DNA from: Brevundimonas sp.
GTDB lineage: Bacteria; Pseudomonadota; Alphaproteobacteria; Caulobacterales; Caulobacteraceae
Assembly: GCA_020253595.1 (NCBI GenBank)
Contig: JADCBH010000254.1
Location: forward strand, 1-6,223
Length of the DNA: 6,223 bases
Reading direction: 5' to 3'
Both the position numbers and the translations under genes were made by a program. This document shows, one piece after another, positions 1 to 5,822 of the stretch. Each line of letters begins with the position of its first letter. Position 1 is the first letter of the stretch. Below the pieces are notes generated by a model. The model saw nothing but the letters and a program-made list of their open reading frames with translations. It searched no databases and was not told the DNA's origin.

Positions 1-740
1 GGCCTGACGATGTCGAATCCCGCCCGGCTGAATACGTTCTCGACCTCCGCCTCGGTCTCAAGGCGTCTGGAGGCGACGCCGCGGCGAGACAGGTAGACCC
101 GGCGGCCCGACCTTTGCTCCAACTGGACTGCGTCGCCGATCCGTTGCCAGATGCGGGTCTGCTCGGCCGTGATCCAGCGATGACTGAAGGCCGAGAGCGA
201 CGGCACATGTAGCCTCTCGACGATCGTTGGACCTTCCGGCCTGAACAGACGCTCCGTGTCGACGCCGGCAAACAACAGCAGCGCCATGGCGAAATCTGGC
301 GTCCAGGGCTCATGGATCACCGCCCGGCCCTCTGGATGTGCCGCCGCGAAGCCTTCCCACGCCCAGGTCCGCGACAGACCTTCCAGAAGGCTGTGGCCAA
401 AGTGCGGATGGACCGATCCCAGAAAGTAGTGATCCCCCGCCAGAGTCCCAGCCGGGGCATGAATATCGACGTCCGTCGGCAGGGTGCGGCGACCGTCCAT
501 AACGCACCACGACGCCGAAGTCAGTCCGAACTCGGCGTCCAGCACCAGTTGTCCGCCCGTGTGGCTGGTCTTGTCGCGCGTCTGGACGTTGCCCGGATAG
601 ACGCGAGCCCAATGCAGCACCATCTGCTCCACGGGCTCCGGCGGCGTCCGTCGGTTCAGCCAGCAGCGCATCCGGGCCAGCAGGGGTGCAGAGGCCTCAT
701 CTCGGGTCGGTTCCCCCCAGACAACTCGGACGCCCGCCAC
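1..740 (-). CDS. Glycosyltransferase family 61 protein (DUF563-like), N-terminal part, cut by left edge
   Basis: The reading frame is open on the minus strand from a GTG at 738-740 to the left edge, giving 246 codons with no stop seen. It resembles glycosyltransferase family 61 enzymes, which transfer sugars in polysaccharide or glycoconjugate synthesis. Two family landmarks can be read. HPHFGHSLLEGLSR at about residues 111-124 matches the aromatic/His 'GHWLLE' region. GRRVYLSRRG at about 212-221, followed by an acidic helix and GFDIV, matches the 'iyisRr...neeev...gFe' segment. The C-terminal part, where the family carries an HGAG-like motif, lies outside the window. An in-frame stop at 756-758 limits the N terminus. 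GTG at 740 is preferred because GAGAGGG sits 7 nt before it; the next option is ATG at 671. No signal peptide or membrane segment is seen. The donor and acceptor sugars cannot be told. The family assignment is from motifs only and is fairly sure. Confidence 0.75.
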   Translation of the reverse strand, partial: MAGVRVVWGEPTRDEASAPLLARMRCWLNRRTPPEPVEQMVLHWARVYPGNVQTRDKTSHTGGQLVLDAEFGLTSASWCVMDGRRTLPTDVDIHAPAGTLAGDHYFLGSVHPHFGHSLLEGLSRTWAWEGFAAAHPEGRAVIHEPWTPDFAMALLLFAGVDTERLFRPEGPTIVERLHVPSLSAFSHRWITAEQTRIWQRIGDAVQLEQRSGRRVYLSRRGVASRRLETEAEVENVFSRAGFDIVR

Positions 741-747
741 AGATCCA

Positions 748-754
748 CCCTCTC
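748..754 (-). promoter_or_regulatory. Ribosome-binding site for the GT61 gene
   Basis: The minus strand reads GAGAGGG, then 7 nt, then GTG (738-740). This is the best Shine-Dalgarno match near any start in this frame, and it decides the GTG start over the internal ATG at 669-671. Confidence 0.5.
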
Positions 755-792
755 GTCATCGGTGGAGACAGGCTACCACCTGTGCGAGAAGT

Positions 793-806
793 TTGTCGCC
801 CGACAA
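793..806. repeat. Short palindrome in the thioesterase-GT61 gap
   Basis: TTGTCG-CC-CGACAA lies in the 72-bp gap after the thioesterase stop (813-815) and before the GT61 start. As RNA it gives at most a 5-bp stem with a 4-nt loop. No U tract follows on the minus strand, so it is not a convincing intrinsic terminator. The two genes may therefore be read through as one unit. Confidence 0.3.
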
Positions 807-812
807 CTGAGG

Positions 813-1673
813 CTAGGCCTGCCCTGTCCGACTCGGTGCCAGCTTACGCCGCTGCCGGGCCAGCGCCAGCGGCGCTCCGGACGGCGAAAACGCCACGCCA
901 TCATCCAGCGCCCATCCGCCGCCGACGTCGCGCACTGTGAACTGGAACACCGCCCACCCCTCGGGCGAGGTCTCGGGTGTCAGGGGCTCGATGAAGTCGT
1001 AGCGCAGATCGACGCTGGCCGAGACGATCGGCGGTGCGGGCAGCACCGTCATGTAGGACGGGAAGATCCCGTCCAGCAGGAAGCAGAGGTCCAGTTCGTC
1101 CAGCGGCTTGCGATCGGTCGTGCGCATCCACAGCCGAAGCGTCGGGTCCGACACGGTGTTGCCGCCGCCAAGGCGCGGACCGCCGTCGAAGCGGTGCTCG
1201 ATGTAGCGCGTGAACCAGGGTGCCAGCGTAGGATCGACGATCTCCGGGTCCAGATCGGCGAAGGGTGTCACAGGGGCGACGAGCGGCTTGACTTCCGGAC
1301 CCGACGAAGTCCGGCCGAATGTGGCGAGGGCCGAGAGTGCATGGCGGTCCGGCTGGCCGGCATCCACCCGGGCAAAGGCCACAGACCGACCACCGCGCAG
1401 CAGGGTTGGCGTGAAGGCGCAGGTCTCGAAACGCGCGGCCGCCAGATACTGGACCGTCAGGGTCTGCAGGGGCGGGACGATGCCGAGCCCCTCTCGCGCA
1501 GCGCGCGCCGCGAGGGCCGCCATCAGGCCACCGAATGGCGCGCCTCGGTCAGGATCCATCGCGAGCGGCGCGTTGGAGAAGTCACGTGTCAGCTGCGCCT
1601 CCAGCACGCCCTCGCCCGCCGGAGTCAGGGTCAGGGCCTCCGTCAAGGTCTGCCGATCCATGGAAATGCTCAT
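813..1673 (-). CDS. Acyl-CoA thioesterase-like protein, double hotdog fold (4HBT_3/TesB-like)
   Basis: This is a complete 286-residue protein. Members of this superfamily hydrolyse acyl-CoA thioesters to free acid and CoA in the cytoplasm. The length fits two fused hotdog domains, as in TesB-type enzymes. Domain 1 (about 45-105) has the family entry GAPFGGLMAALAARA, then TLTVQYLAAARF and a GRSVAFARVDA strand. Domain 2 (about 195-278) has LCFLLDGIFPSYMTV with Asp201, SASVDLRYDFIEPL, and the very typical C-terminal strand pair AFSPSGAPLALARQRRKL. No signal peptide is seen. The start is ATG at 1673; an in-frame ATG four codons later (1661) is possible, and neither has a strong Shine-Dalgarno sequence. 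It is divergent from an HxlR regulator and has a stem-loop in its leader. The acyl chain it prefers cannot be read from sequence. An inactive hotdog homologue is the main alternative. Confidence 0.82.
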   Translation of the reverse strand: MSISMDRQTLTEALTLTPAGEGVLEAQLTRDFSNAPLAMDPDRGAPFGGLMAALAARAAREGLGIVPPLQTLTVQYLAAARFETCAFTPTLLRGGRSVAFARVDAGQPDRHALSALATFGRTSSGPEVKPLVAPVTPFADLDPEIVDPTLAPWFTRYIEHRFDGGPRLGGGNTVSDPTLRLWMRTTDRKPLDELDLCFLLDGIFPSYMTVLPAPPIVSASVDLRYDFIEPLTPETSPEGWAVFQFTVRDVGGGWALDDGVAFSPSGAPLALARQRRKLAPSRTGQA

Positions 1674-1686
1674 CCCGGAAAGAAGG

Positions 1687-1712
1687 CGGGCGGAGACTGA
1701 ACGCTCCGCCCG
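1687..1712 (-). promoter_or_regulatory. Leader stem-loop of the thioesterase gene (attenuator-like)
   Basis: CGGGCGGAG and CTCCGCCCG form perfect 9-bp arms around an 8-nt loop, ending 13 nt before the thioesterase ATG. Read on the minus strand, the stem is followed by CCTTCTTTCC, which is T-rich for this genome. It therefore looks somewhat like an intrinsic terminator placed inside a 5' leader. The U run is interrupted, so termination is only a possibility. Effects on mRNA stability or translation are alternatives. Confidence 0.45.
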
Positions 1713-1789
1713 AAGTCGAGGGACGCAGAAAACGCCGCGAAGCAGGACGCGGTGTTCGTTGCGAAACGAGACTGACTTACCGCGTCGCT

Positions 1790-1810
1790 TTTGGCAACCC
1801 TCTTGCCAAA
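1790..1810. promoter_or_regulatory. Candidate operator: 8-bp inverted repeat in the divergent promoter region
   Basis: TTTGGCAA and TTGCCAAA are perfect arms separated by 5 bp (CCCTC). The dyad lies 84 bp before the HxlR start and 117 bp before the thioesterase start. It is relatively AT-rich and stands out from the GC-rich surroundings. Its size suits a dimeric winged-helix regulator, so autoregulation plus control of the thioesterase by the adjacent HxlR protein is the simple guess. TTGCCA occurs on both strands and could also act as a -35 element, but no good -10 partner was found. Confidence 0.45.
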
Positions 1811-1814
1811 CCGC

Positions 1815-1827
1815 TGACGCGACGTCA
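1815..1827. repeat. Second, shorter inverted repeat in the divergent region
   Basis: TGACG-CGA-CGTCA, with 5-bp arms and a 3-bp spacer. Its centre (1821) is 21 bp, about two helical turns, from the centre of the larger dyad at 1800. The sequences of the two dyads differ, so they are not obviously sites for the same protein. A 5-bp match is easily due to chance. Confidence 0.25.
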
Positions 1828-1893
1828 CCTTCCGTACTCTAGTGAGGCGTAATCTTTACGGAAACCGCCCCACACTTTTCCGGATCACGCCTT

Positions 1894-2397
1894 ATGGGAC
1901 GCACCGCCGACTATTCACGCCAGAGCTGCTCGATCGCCGCCACGCTGGAGGTGATCGGCGATCCCTGGACCCTGCTGGTCATCCGCGACGCTTTCCAGGG
2001 CGTGAAGCGGTTCGAGCAGTGGCAGGAGCGTCTGGGCGTGGCCCGCAATGTGCTGGCCGCCCGTCTCAAGACCCTGATCCAGCACGGCATCCTGGAGCCC
2101 CAGCTCTATTCCGAGCGTCCGCCTAGGAACGAGTACGTCCTGACCGCCAAGGGCCGGGCCCTGTCGGACGTGCTGATCGTCATGCACGGCTGGGGGTCGC
2201 AGTATCTGTATGGCGAGTTCGATTCCGGCGTGACCTTCACCCACAAGACCTGTGGGGCAGAGCTCAAGCCGCGCGTGGCCTGCTCCTGCTGCGGCGAGAT
2301 CGTGAAAAGGCGCGACACCGACATCCACTTCCACGCCAACCGCCCGACCGTCGGCGAGGTCCTGCCCAAGGAGGCAGTCTCTGACGAGACAGCCTGA
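1894..2397 (+). CDS. HxlR-family winged-helix transcriptional regulator with C-terminal Cys-rich extension
   Basis: This is a complete 167-residue protein. HxlR proteins are dimeric winged-helix DNA-binding regulators, some of which sense redox or electrophile stress. The N-terminal family signature is clear: Cys12 in QSCSIAATLEVIGDPWTLL, then RDAFQGVKRFEQWQ, ARNVLAARLKTLIQHGIL (the recognition region) and the wing YSERPPRNEYVLTAKGRAL. The body ends near residue 105. A 60-residue extension follows, with His117, Cys120, Cys130, Cys132 and Cys133 arranged as H-x2-C then C-x2-C, which suggests a small metal-binding ribbon. ATG at 1894 is the only usable start: an upstream in-frame TGA lies at 1843-1845 with no ATG, GTG or TTG between. 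No Shine-Dalgarno sequence precedes it. It is divergent from the thioesterase gene, its likeliest target along with itself. The inducer is unknown. Confidence 0.88.
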   Translation: MGRTADYSRQSCSIAATLEVIGDPWTLLVIRDAFQGVKRFEQWQERLGVARNVLAARLKTLIQHGILEPQLYSERPPRNEYVLTAKGRALSDVLIVMHGWGSQYLYGEFDSGVTFTHKTCGAELKPRVACSCCGEIVKRRDTDIHFHANRPTVGEVLPKEAVSDETA

Positions 2398-2403
2398 GCC
2401 CGC

Positions 2404-2967
2404 CTAGTGCGCGAAGGCGTCGGCGTGGCGCTGGATCAGGGGGATGACGATGTCCTCCTCGTCCTCCAGATGGCGCGAGGTGGCCGGGGTCACGCGATCC
2501 AGCACATCGGCGAGGCGGGCGGCATGGTCCGCAGCGTCCGGGGAGCCTGATGCCAGCGCCTGGTGGAACCCAAGACCAGTCTTGAACAGCGTGTCCAGAT
2601 GTCCGTGCAGGACGTCATGGTCGGCGTCCAGTAGGTCGATGCCGGCGGTGATCCGGGGCTCCACCCGGCGCATGACGGGAAAGTAATGGCCGGTCTCGAC
2701 CCGGTGGTGGCCGTCCAGATGCTGGAGATAGGCCTGTAGCGTCGGGATCAGATCGCGATGCAGCAAGACGAGGTCACCTCCCGCACGCCAGTCCGCGACC
2801 TCGCGCGCCATCTCGACCTGCTTGTGGCGAAAGCTGCCGTGCATCTGCAGCCAGAAGCGGGCGACCTCGCCGAGATCCGGATCCCGCCAGCGTAGCCGGG
2901 GCCAGGTTTCCAATAGCCAGCGATGGGCCTCGGGCAGCCCCCGGCGGGCGTCGAGCGCGTCAGACAC
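2404..2967 (-). CDS. Hemerythrin-like HHE domain protein
   Basis: This is a complete 187-residue protein, predicted to be a cytoplasmic four-helix bundle. HHE proteins bind a non-haem di-iron centre and are linked to O2, NO or iron sensing and handling. Candidate ligands fall in the expected order: His43 or His48 in helix 1 (MHGSFRHKQVE) and His70 (LLHRDLIP), then HHRVETGHYFP with His87/His88, Glu91 and His94. DADHDVLHGHLD follows with His117 and His121, and RHLEDEEDIVIPLI with His166 and Glu170. Several of these are alternatives; not all can be ligands. The start is GTG at 2965-2967. Its first base on the minus strand is the last base of the mnmA stop codon (TAGTG), so translation is probably coupled to mnmA. 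The stop lies 6 bp from that of the convergent HxlR gene. The role next to mnmA is not known. Confidence 0.83.
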   Translation of the reverse strand: MSDALDARRGLPEAHRWLLETWPRLRWRDPDLGEVARFWLQMHGSFRHKQVEMAREVADWRAGGDLVLLHRDLIPTLQAYLQHLDGHHRVETGHYFPVMRRVEPRITAGIDLLDADHDVLHGHLDTLFKTGLGFHQALASGSPDAADHAARLADVLDRVTPATSRHLEDEEDIVIPLIQRHADAFAH

Positions 2968-4190
2968 TAAGGGGCCGCGGGCGCGACGGCCGTGGTCGAG
3001 GCGATGAAGCCCCCGCCCAGCAGCCGGTCCGGATCGGCGGGATCATAAAGCGCGCAAGCCTGACCCGGCGCGACGCCTTCCTCTCCGGTCTCGAACACGA
3101 CCGAGACTGCGCCATCCGTCATCGCCAGCCGGGCCGGTGACGGCGGACGGGTGGACCGCACTCGCGCCAGGACCGGCGCGCCAGCCTCGGCCGCCGCCTC
3201 GATATTCGCCTCGTCGCCGAGCCAGTTGGTTTCGGCCAGCGACAGCGACGCCGTCAGCAGCGCCTCGCGGGGGCCCACGACGACGCGGCGCAACTCAGGC
3301 TCCAGCTTCACGACGAACAGGGGCTCGCCCACGGCCACGTTCAGGCCCCGCCGCTGGCCGATGGTGTAGTCTGTGATGCCGCCGTGACTGCCCAGAACCC
3401 GGCCGTCCATGTGCACGATCTCACCGCCCTCGCGCCCCTGTGGACGCAGCCGGTCGATCAGGGTGCGGTAGTCGCCGCTGGGCACGAAGCAGATGTCCTG
3501 GCTGTCGGGCTTGGCGGCGATGCGCAGGCCCAGTTCCGCCGCCACGCCCCGCACGGCAGGCTTTTCCAGCCCGGCCAGCGGAAAGCGCAGATAGTCCAGC
3601 TGGTCGCGCGTCGTTGCAAAGAGGAAGTAGGACTGGTCGCGTGACGGATCGATGGCCTTCCTCATCTGCGGGCGACCGTTCGGACCGAGGGCGCGCCCGA
3701 CGTAGTGCCCCGTCGCCATCGCCGCGGCGCCCAGGTCACGGGCGACGTCCAGCAGGTCCCTGAACTTCACCGTCTGATTGCAGCGAATGCACGGCACCGG
3801 CGTCCGACCCGCCAGGTAGTCGTCGGCGAACTGGTCGATGACGGAGTCCCGGAACCGGCTCTCGTAGTCCAGCACATAGTGGGGGATGCCCAGAGTCTCG
3901 GCGGCCAGACGGGCGTCGTGGATGTCCTGCCCTGCGCAGCAGGCCCCCTTCTTCTTCAGGGCCGCGCCATGGTCATAGAGCTGCAGCGTGACACCGACGA
4001 CGTCGTAGCCGGCCTTGTGCAACAGGGCCGCGACCACGGTGGAGTCCACGCCGCCGGACATAGCGGCCACGATCCGGCTGCCGACCGGCAGGCCGACCGC
4101 TTCGCGCGCGGTCTCGACCGCCGCGTCCATATCGGCGCGAGCAATGTCGGGGACAGGGCAGATCGGCTCGATCAGCGTCATCGCGCGCAT
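2967..4190 (-). CDS. mnmA: tRNA-uridine 2-sulfurtransferase (2-thiouridylase) MnmA
   Basis: This is a complete 407-residue enzyme, slightly longer than typical MnmA because of about 35 extra N-terminal residues. It thiolates C2 of the wobble uridine U34 in tRNA-Lys, -Glu and -Gln, activating the base with ATP and taking sulfur from a persulfide relay. The PP-loop AMSGGVDSTVVAALL is at 43-57. GACCAGQDIHDAR is at 82-94. The catalytic Cys137 is in CIRCNQTVKF, with a second Cys134 close by. TGHYVG is at 160-165, the second catalytic Cys234 is in SQDICFVPSGDY, and GITDYTIGQRRGL is at 271-283 with the C-terminal barrel after it. ATG at 4190 is used; ATG three codons later (4181) is equally possible, and neither has a Shine-Dalgarno sequence. 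It is transcribed away from radA and overlaps the hemerythrin gene by 1 nt. Confidence 0.96.
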   Translation of the reverse strand: MRAMTLIEPICPVPDIARADMDAAVETAREAVGLPVGSRIVAAMSGGVDSTVVAALLHKAGYDVVGVTLQLYDHGAALKKKGACCAGQDIHDARLAAETLGIPHYVLDYESRFRDSVIDQFADDYLAGRTPVPCIRCNQTVKFRDLLDVARDLGAAAMATGHYVGRALGPNGRPQMRKAIDPSRDQSYFLFATTRDQLDYLRFPLAGLEKPAVRGVAAELGLRIAAKPDSQDICFVPSGDYRTLIDRLRPQGREGGEIVHMDGRVLGSHGGITDYTIGQRRGLNVAVGEPLFVVKLEPELRRVVVGPREALLTASLSLAETNWLGDEANIEAAAEAGAPVLARVRSTRPPSPARLAMTDGAVSVVFETGEEGVAPGQACALYDPADPDRLLGGGFIASTTAVAPAAP

Positions 4191-4226
4191 ATAGAGGGAC
4201 GGCGGTCGGAATTCGACCCTTCACCC

Positions 4227-4249
4227 CCTACGTCATTTTCGGACGTAGG
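4227..4249. promoter_or_regulatory. Inverted repeat in the mnmA-radA divergent promoter region
   Basis: CCTACGTC and GACGTAGG are perfect 8-bp arms around a 7-nt loop (ATTTTCG). The dyad lies 37 bp before mnmA and 51 bp before radA, so it sits in or near both promoters. It could be an operator or a leader hairpin. No sigma70-type promoter is convincing. TTGGGG (4251-4256) with GCTCGACT (4276-4283) loosely resembles a Caulobacter-type -35/-10 pair for radA, which would give a very short leader. No GTTC-N7-GTTC alphaproteobacterial LexA box is seen. Confidence 0.4.
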
Positions 4250-4253
4250 CTTG

Positions 4254-4269
4254 GGGCAGGCCCCTGCCC
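4254..4269. repeat. GC-rich palindrome upstream of radA
   Basis: GGGCAGG-CC-CCTGCCC has 7-bp arms separated by 2 bp and lies 31 bp before the radA ATG. The low sequence complexity (only G and C apart from one A/T pair) makes a chance origin quite possible. It overlaps the space between the tentative radA -35 and -10 elements, so a regulator bound here would block them. Confidence 0.25.
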
Positions 4270-4300
4270 TCGCCCGCTCGACTCCTGTATCCCCCTGACC

Positions 4301-5665
4301 ATGGCTCGAGACGGTGCGATCTATGTTTGTCAGTCCTGCGGGGCCGTCCACGGAAAGTGGTCGGGCCAGTGCGGTGCCTGTGGCCAGTGGAACACCATTG
4401 TCGAGGAGAGCCGATCCGCTCCCCCCGGCGCGCTGAAGCCCGCTGCCACGGCCCGTAGCCGAGGTCTTGCGTTTGAGTCCCTGCAATCAGAGACGCCCGA
4501 GCCGCCGCGCATCGTCACCGGCGTGACCGAGTTCGACCGCGTCTGCGGCGGAGGTGTCGTCCCGGGCTCCGCCATCCTGCTGTCGGGAGATCCGGGGGTG
4601 GGCAAGTCCACCCTGCTCCTGGACGTCGCCGGCCGCGCCGCCCTGGCGGGCAAACGTGTCGCCTACATCTCGGGCGAGGAGGCGATCGAGCAGATCCGCA
4701 GCCGGGCCAAGCGCATGGGCCTGTCCGCAGCCCCCGTGGAACTGGCCTCGGCGACAGCGCTGCGGGAAATCCTCGGAACGCTTAAGCGCGAGCGCTTCGA
4801 CATCGTCATCGTCGATTCCATCCAGACCCTGTGGTCCGACGCCCATGAGGCGGGACCCGGCTCGGTGACCCAGGTCAGGGCCTGCGCCGGTGAACTCGTC
4901 CGGCTGGCCAAGGCCGGTGGCCCGGCGCTGGTGCTGGTCGGCCATGTGACCAAGGACGGCCAGGTCGCGGGCCCCCGCGTGGTCGAGCACATGGTCGACG
5001 CCGTCCTCAGCTTCGAGGGCGAGCGCGGCTACCCTTTCCGCATCCTGCGCGCCGGCAAGAACCGCTTCGGCGCGACCGACGAGATCGGCGTGTTCGAGAT
5101 GGGCGACGCGGGCCTGTCCGAGGTGTCCAATCCCTCGGCCCTGTTCCTGGGCGAGTCCAAGGAGCGCGCGCCGGGTTCTGCCGTCTTTGCCGGTATCGAG
5201 GGGTCTCGCCCTGTGCTGGTCGAGGTCCAGGCCCTTGTTGCGCCGTCGGCCTATGGCACACCCCGCCGGGCCGTCATCGGCTGGGACACGGGACGGCTGG
5301 CCATGGTTCTGGCCGTGCTGGAAGCCAGATGTGGCGTCGGGTTCGGCAATCAGGATGTGTATCTGAACGTCGCGGGCGGCCTGCGCATCAACGAGCCCGC
5401 TGCCGACCTTGCCGCCGCCGCTGCGCTGATATCGTCGGTGACCGACACGCCCCTGCCGCAGGGCTGCATCGTCTTTGGTGAGATCAGCCTGTCTGGAGAG
5501 GTCCGGGCGGTCGGTCGCGCCGAGGCCCGGCTGCGCGAGGCCCAGAAGCTGGGCTTTGACCGGGCCCTGTCCCCGCCCCTGACAGTCAAGGGCGGCGGCG
5601 TATCGGTCACACCCGTCAACCGTCTGACAGAGGCCGTCGAACGAATCTCCCAGAACAGGTATTGA
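4301..5665 (+). CDS. radA: DNA repair protein RadA/Sms, branch-migration ATPase
   Basis: This is a complete 454-residue protein, the usual length for the family. RadA works with RecA in recombinational repair, driving branch migration and loading as a hexameric DnaB-like motor. Domains in order: a four-cysteine zinc finger (Cys10, 13, 24, 27 in CQSCG...CGACGQW); a RecA-like ATPase with Walker A GDPGVGKST at 96-104 and a Walker B strand DIVIVDSIQTL at 167-177; the RadA hallmark KNRFG at 253-257; and a C-terminal Lon protease-like domain (about 300-454) with NQDVYLNVAGGLRINEPAADLA. There the Lon catalytic Ser position appears to be Ala, as expected for RadA, which is not a protease. ATG at 4301 is the only start codon in the open frame; no Shine-Dalgarno sequence precedes it. 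It is divergent from mnmA and followed by cvpA, probably as one operon. Confidence 0.97.
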   Translation: MARDGAIYVCQSCGAVHGKWSGQCGACGQWNTIVEESRSAPPGALKPAATARSRGLAFESLQSETPEPPRIVTGVTEFDRVCGGGVVPGSAILLSGDPGVGKSTLLLDVAGRAALAGKRVAYISGEEAIEQIRSRAKRMGLSAAPVELASATALREILGTLKRERFDIVIVDSIQTLWSDAHEAGPGSVTQVRACAGELVRLAKAGGPALVLVGHVTKDGQVAGPRVVEHMVDAVLSFEGERGYPFRILRAGKNRFGATDEIGVFEMGDAGLSEVSNPSALFLGESKERAPGSAVFAGIEGSRPVLVEVQALVAPSAYGTPRRAVIGWDTGRLAMVLAVLEARCGVGFGNQDVYLNVAGGLRINEPAADLAAAAALISSVTDTPLPQGCIVFGEISLSGEVRAVGRAEARLREAQKLGFDRALSPPLTVKGGGVSVTPVNRLTEAVERISQNRY

Positions 5666-5675
5666 ACCCTTGTCT

Positions 5676-5702
5676 CCTCCCCGTCGCGCCGCGACGGGGA
5701 GG
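5676..5702 (+). repeat. Left hairpin of the REPIN-like element
   Basis: CCTCCCCGTCGC and GCGACGGGGAGG form a perfect 12-bp stem with a 3-nt loop (GCC), starting 10 nt after the radA stop codon. No U tract follows, so it is not an intrinsic terminator. In mRNA it could protect the radA 3' end. Confidence 0.7.
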
Positions 5703-5797
5703 TGGCTCCGCAGCGAAGCGTAGGAGACGGAGGGGTTCTTGCCGAAACAATCGCCTTCCGTTTGGCCCAAAGAGCCCCTCCACCGCTTCGCGGTCCC

Positions 5798-5820
5798 CCT
5801 CCCCATCTGCGATGGGGAGG
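5798..5820 (+). repeat. Right hairpin of the REPIN-like element, overlapping the cvpA Shine-Dalgarno
   Basis: CCTCCCCATC and GATGGGGAGG form a perfect 10-bp stem with a 3-nt loop (TGC). The G-rich arm contains most of the Shine-Dalgarno sequence of cvpA. Compared with the left hairpin, the stem shows G-to-A with matching C-to-T, a compensatory change that keeps pairing. Confidence 0.7.
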
Positions 5821-5822
5821 AG
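5814..5822 (+). promoter_or_regulatory. Ribosome-binding site of cvpA, supplied by the repeat's end
   Basis: GGGGAGGAG lies 9 nt before the ATG at 5832 and is the strongest Shine-Dalgarno in the window. It lies within the terminal inverted repeat of the REPIN-like element, and GGGGAGG is also one arm of the right hairpin. Confidence 0.65.

Noticed and set aside
310..612. Minus-strand ORF of 100 codons inside the GT61 gene
   Set aside because: It is in a different frame from the GT61 motifs and lacks recognisable features; the GT61 frame stays open through the same stretch.
312..1700. Long plus-strand ORF of 462 codons across the GT61 and thioesterase genes
   Set aside because: It is antisense to two genes with clear family motifs, its product is Arg/Gln/His-rich with no recognisable domain, and it spans the gap between them. 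It is a GC-rich shadow.
1842..2126. Plus-strand ORF of 94 codons overlapping the HxlR start
   Set aside because: It overlaps the HxlR gene out of frame; the winged-helix motifs are only in the 1894 frame.
3705..4298. Plus-strand ORF of 197 codons opposite mnmA
   Set aside because: It is antisense to the PP-loop region of mnmA, which is unmistakable, and it has no domain of its own.
5676..5702. Intrinsic terminator after radA
   Set aside because: The stem is strong but is followed by TGGCTCC, not a U tract, and it is part of a larger two-unit repeat, so a repeat element explains it better.
5676..5820. CRISPR-like repeats
   Set aside because: There are only two units, in inverted rather than direct order, with no regular spacers.
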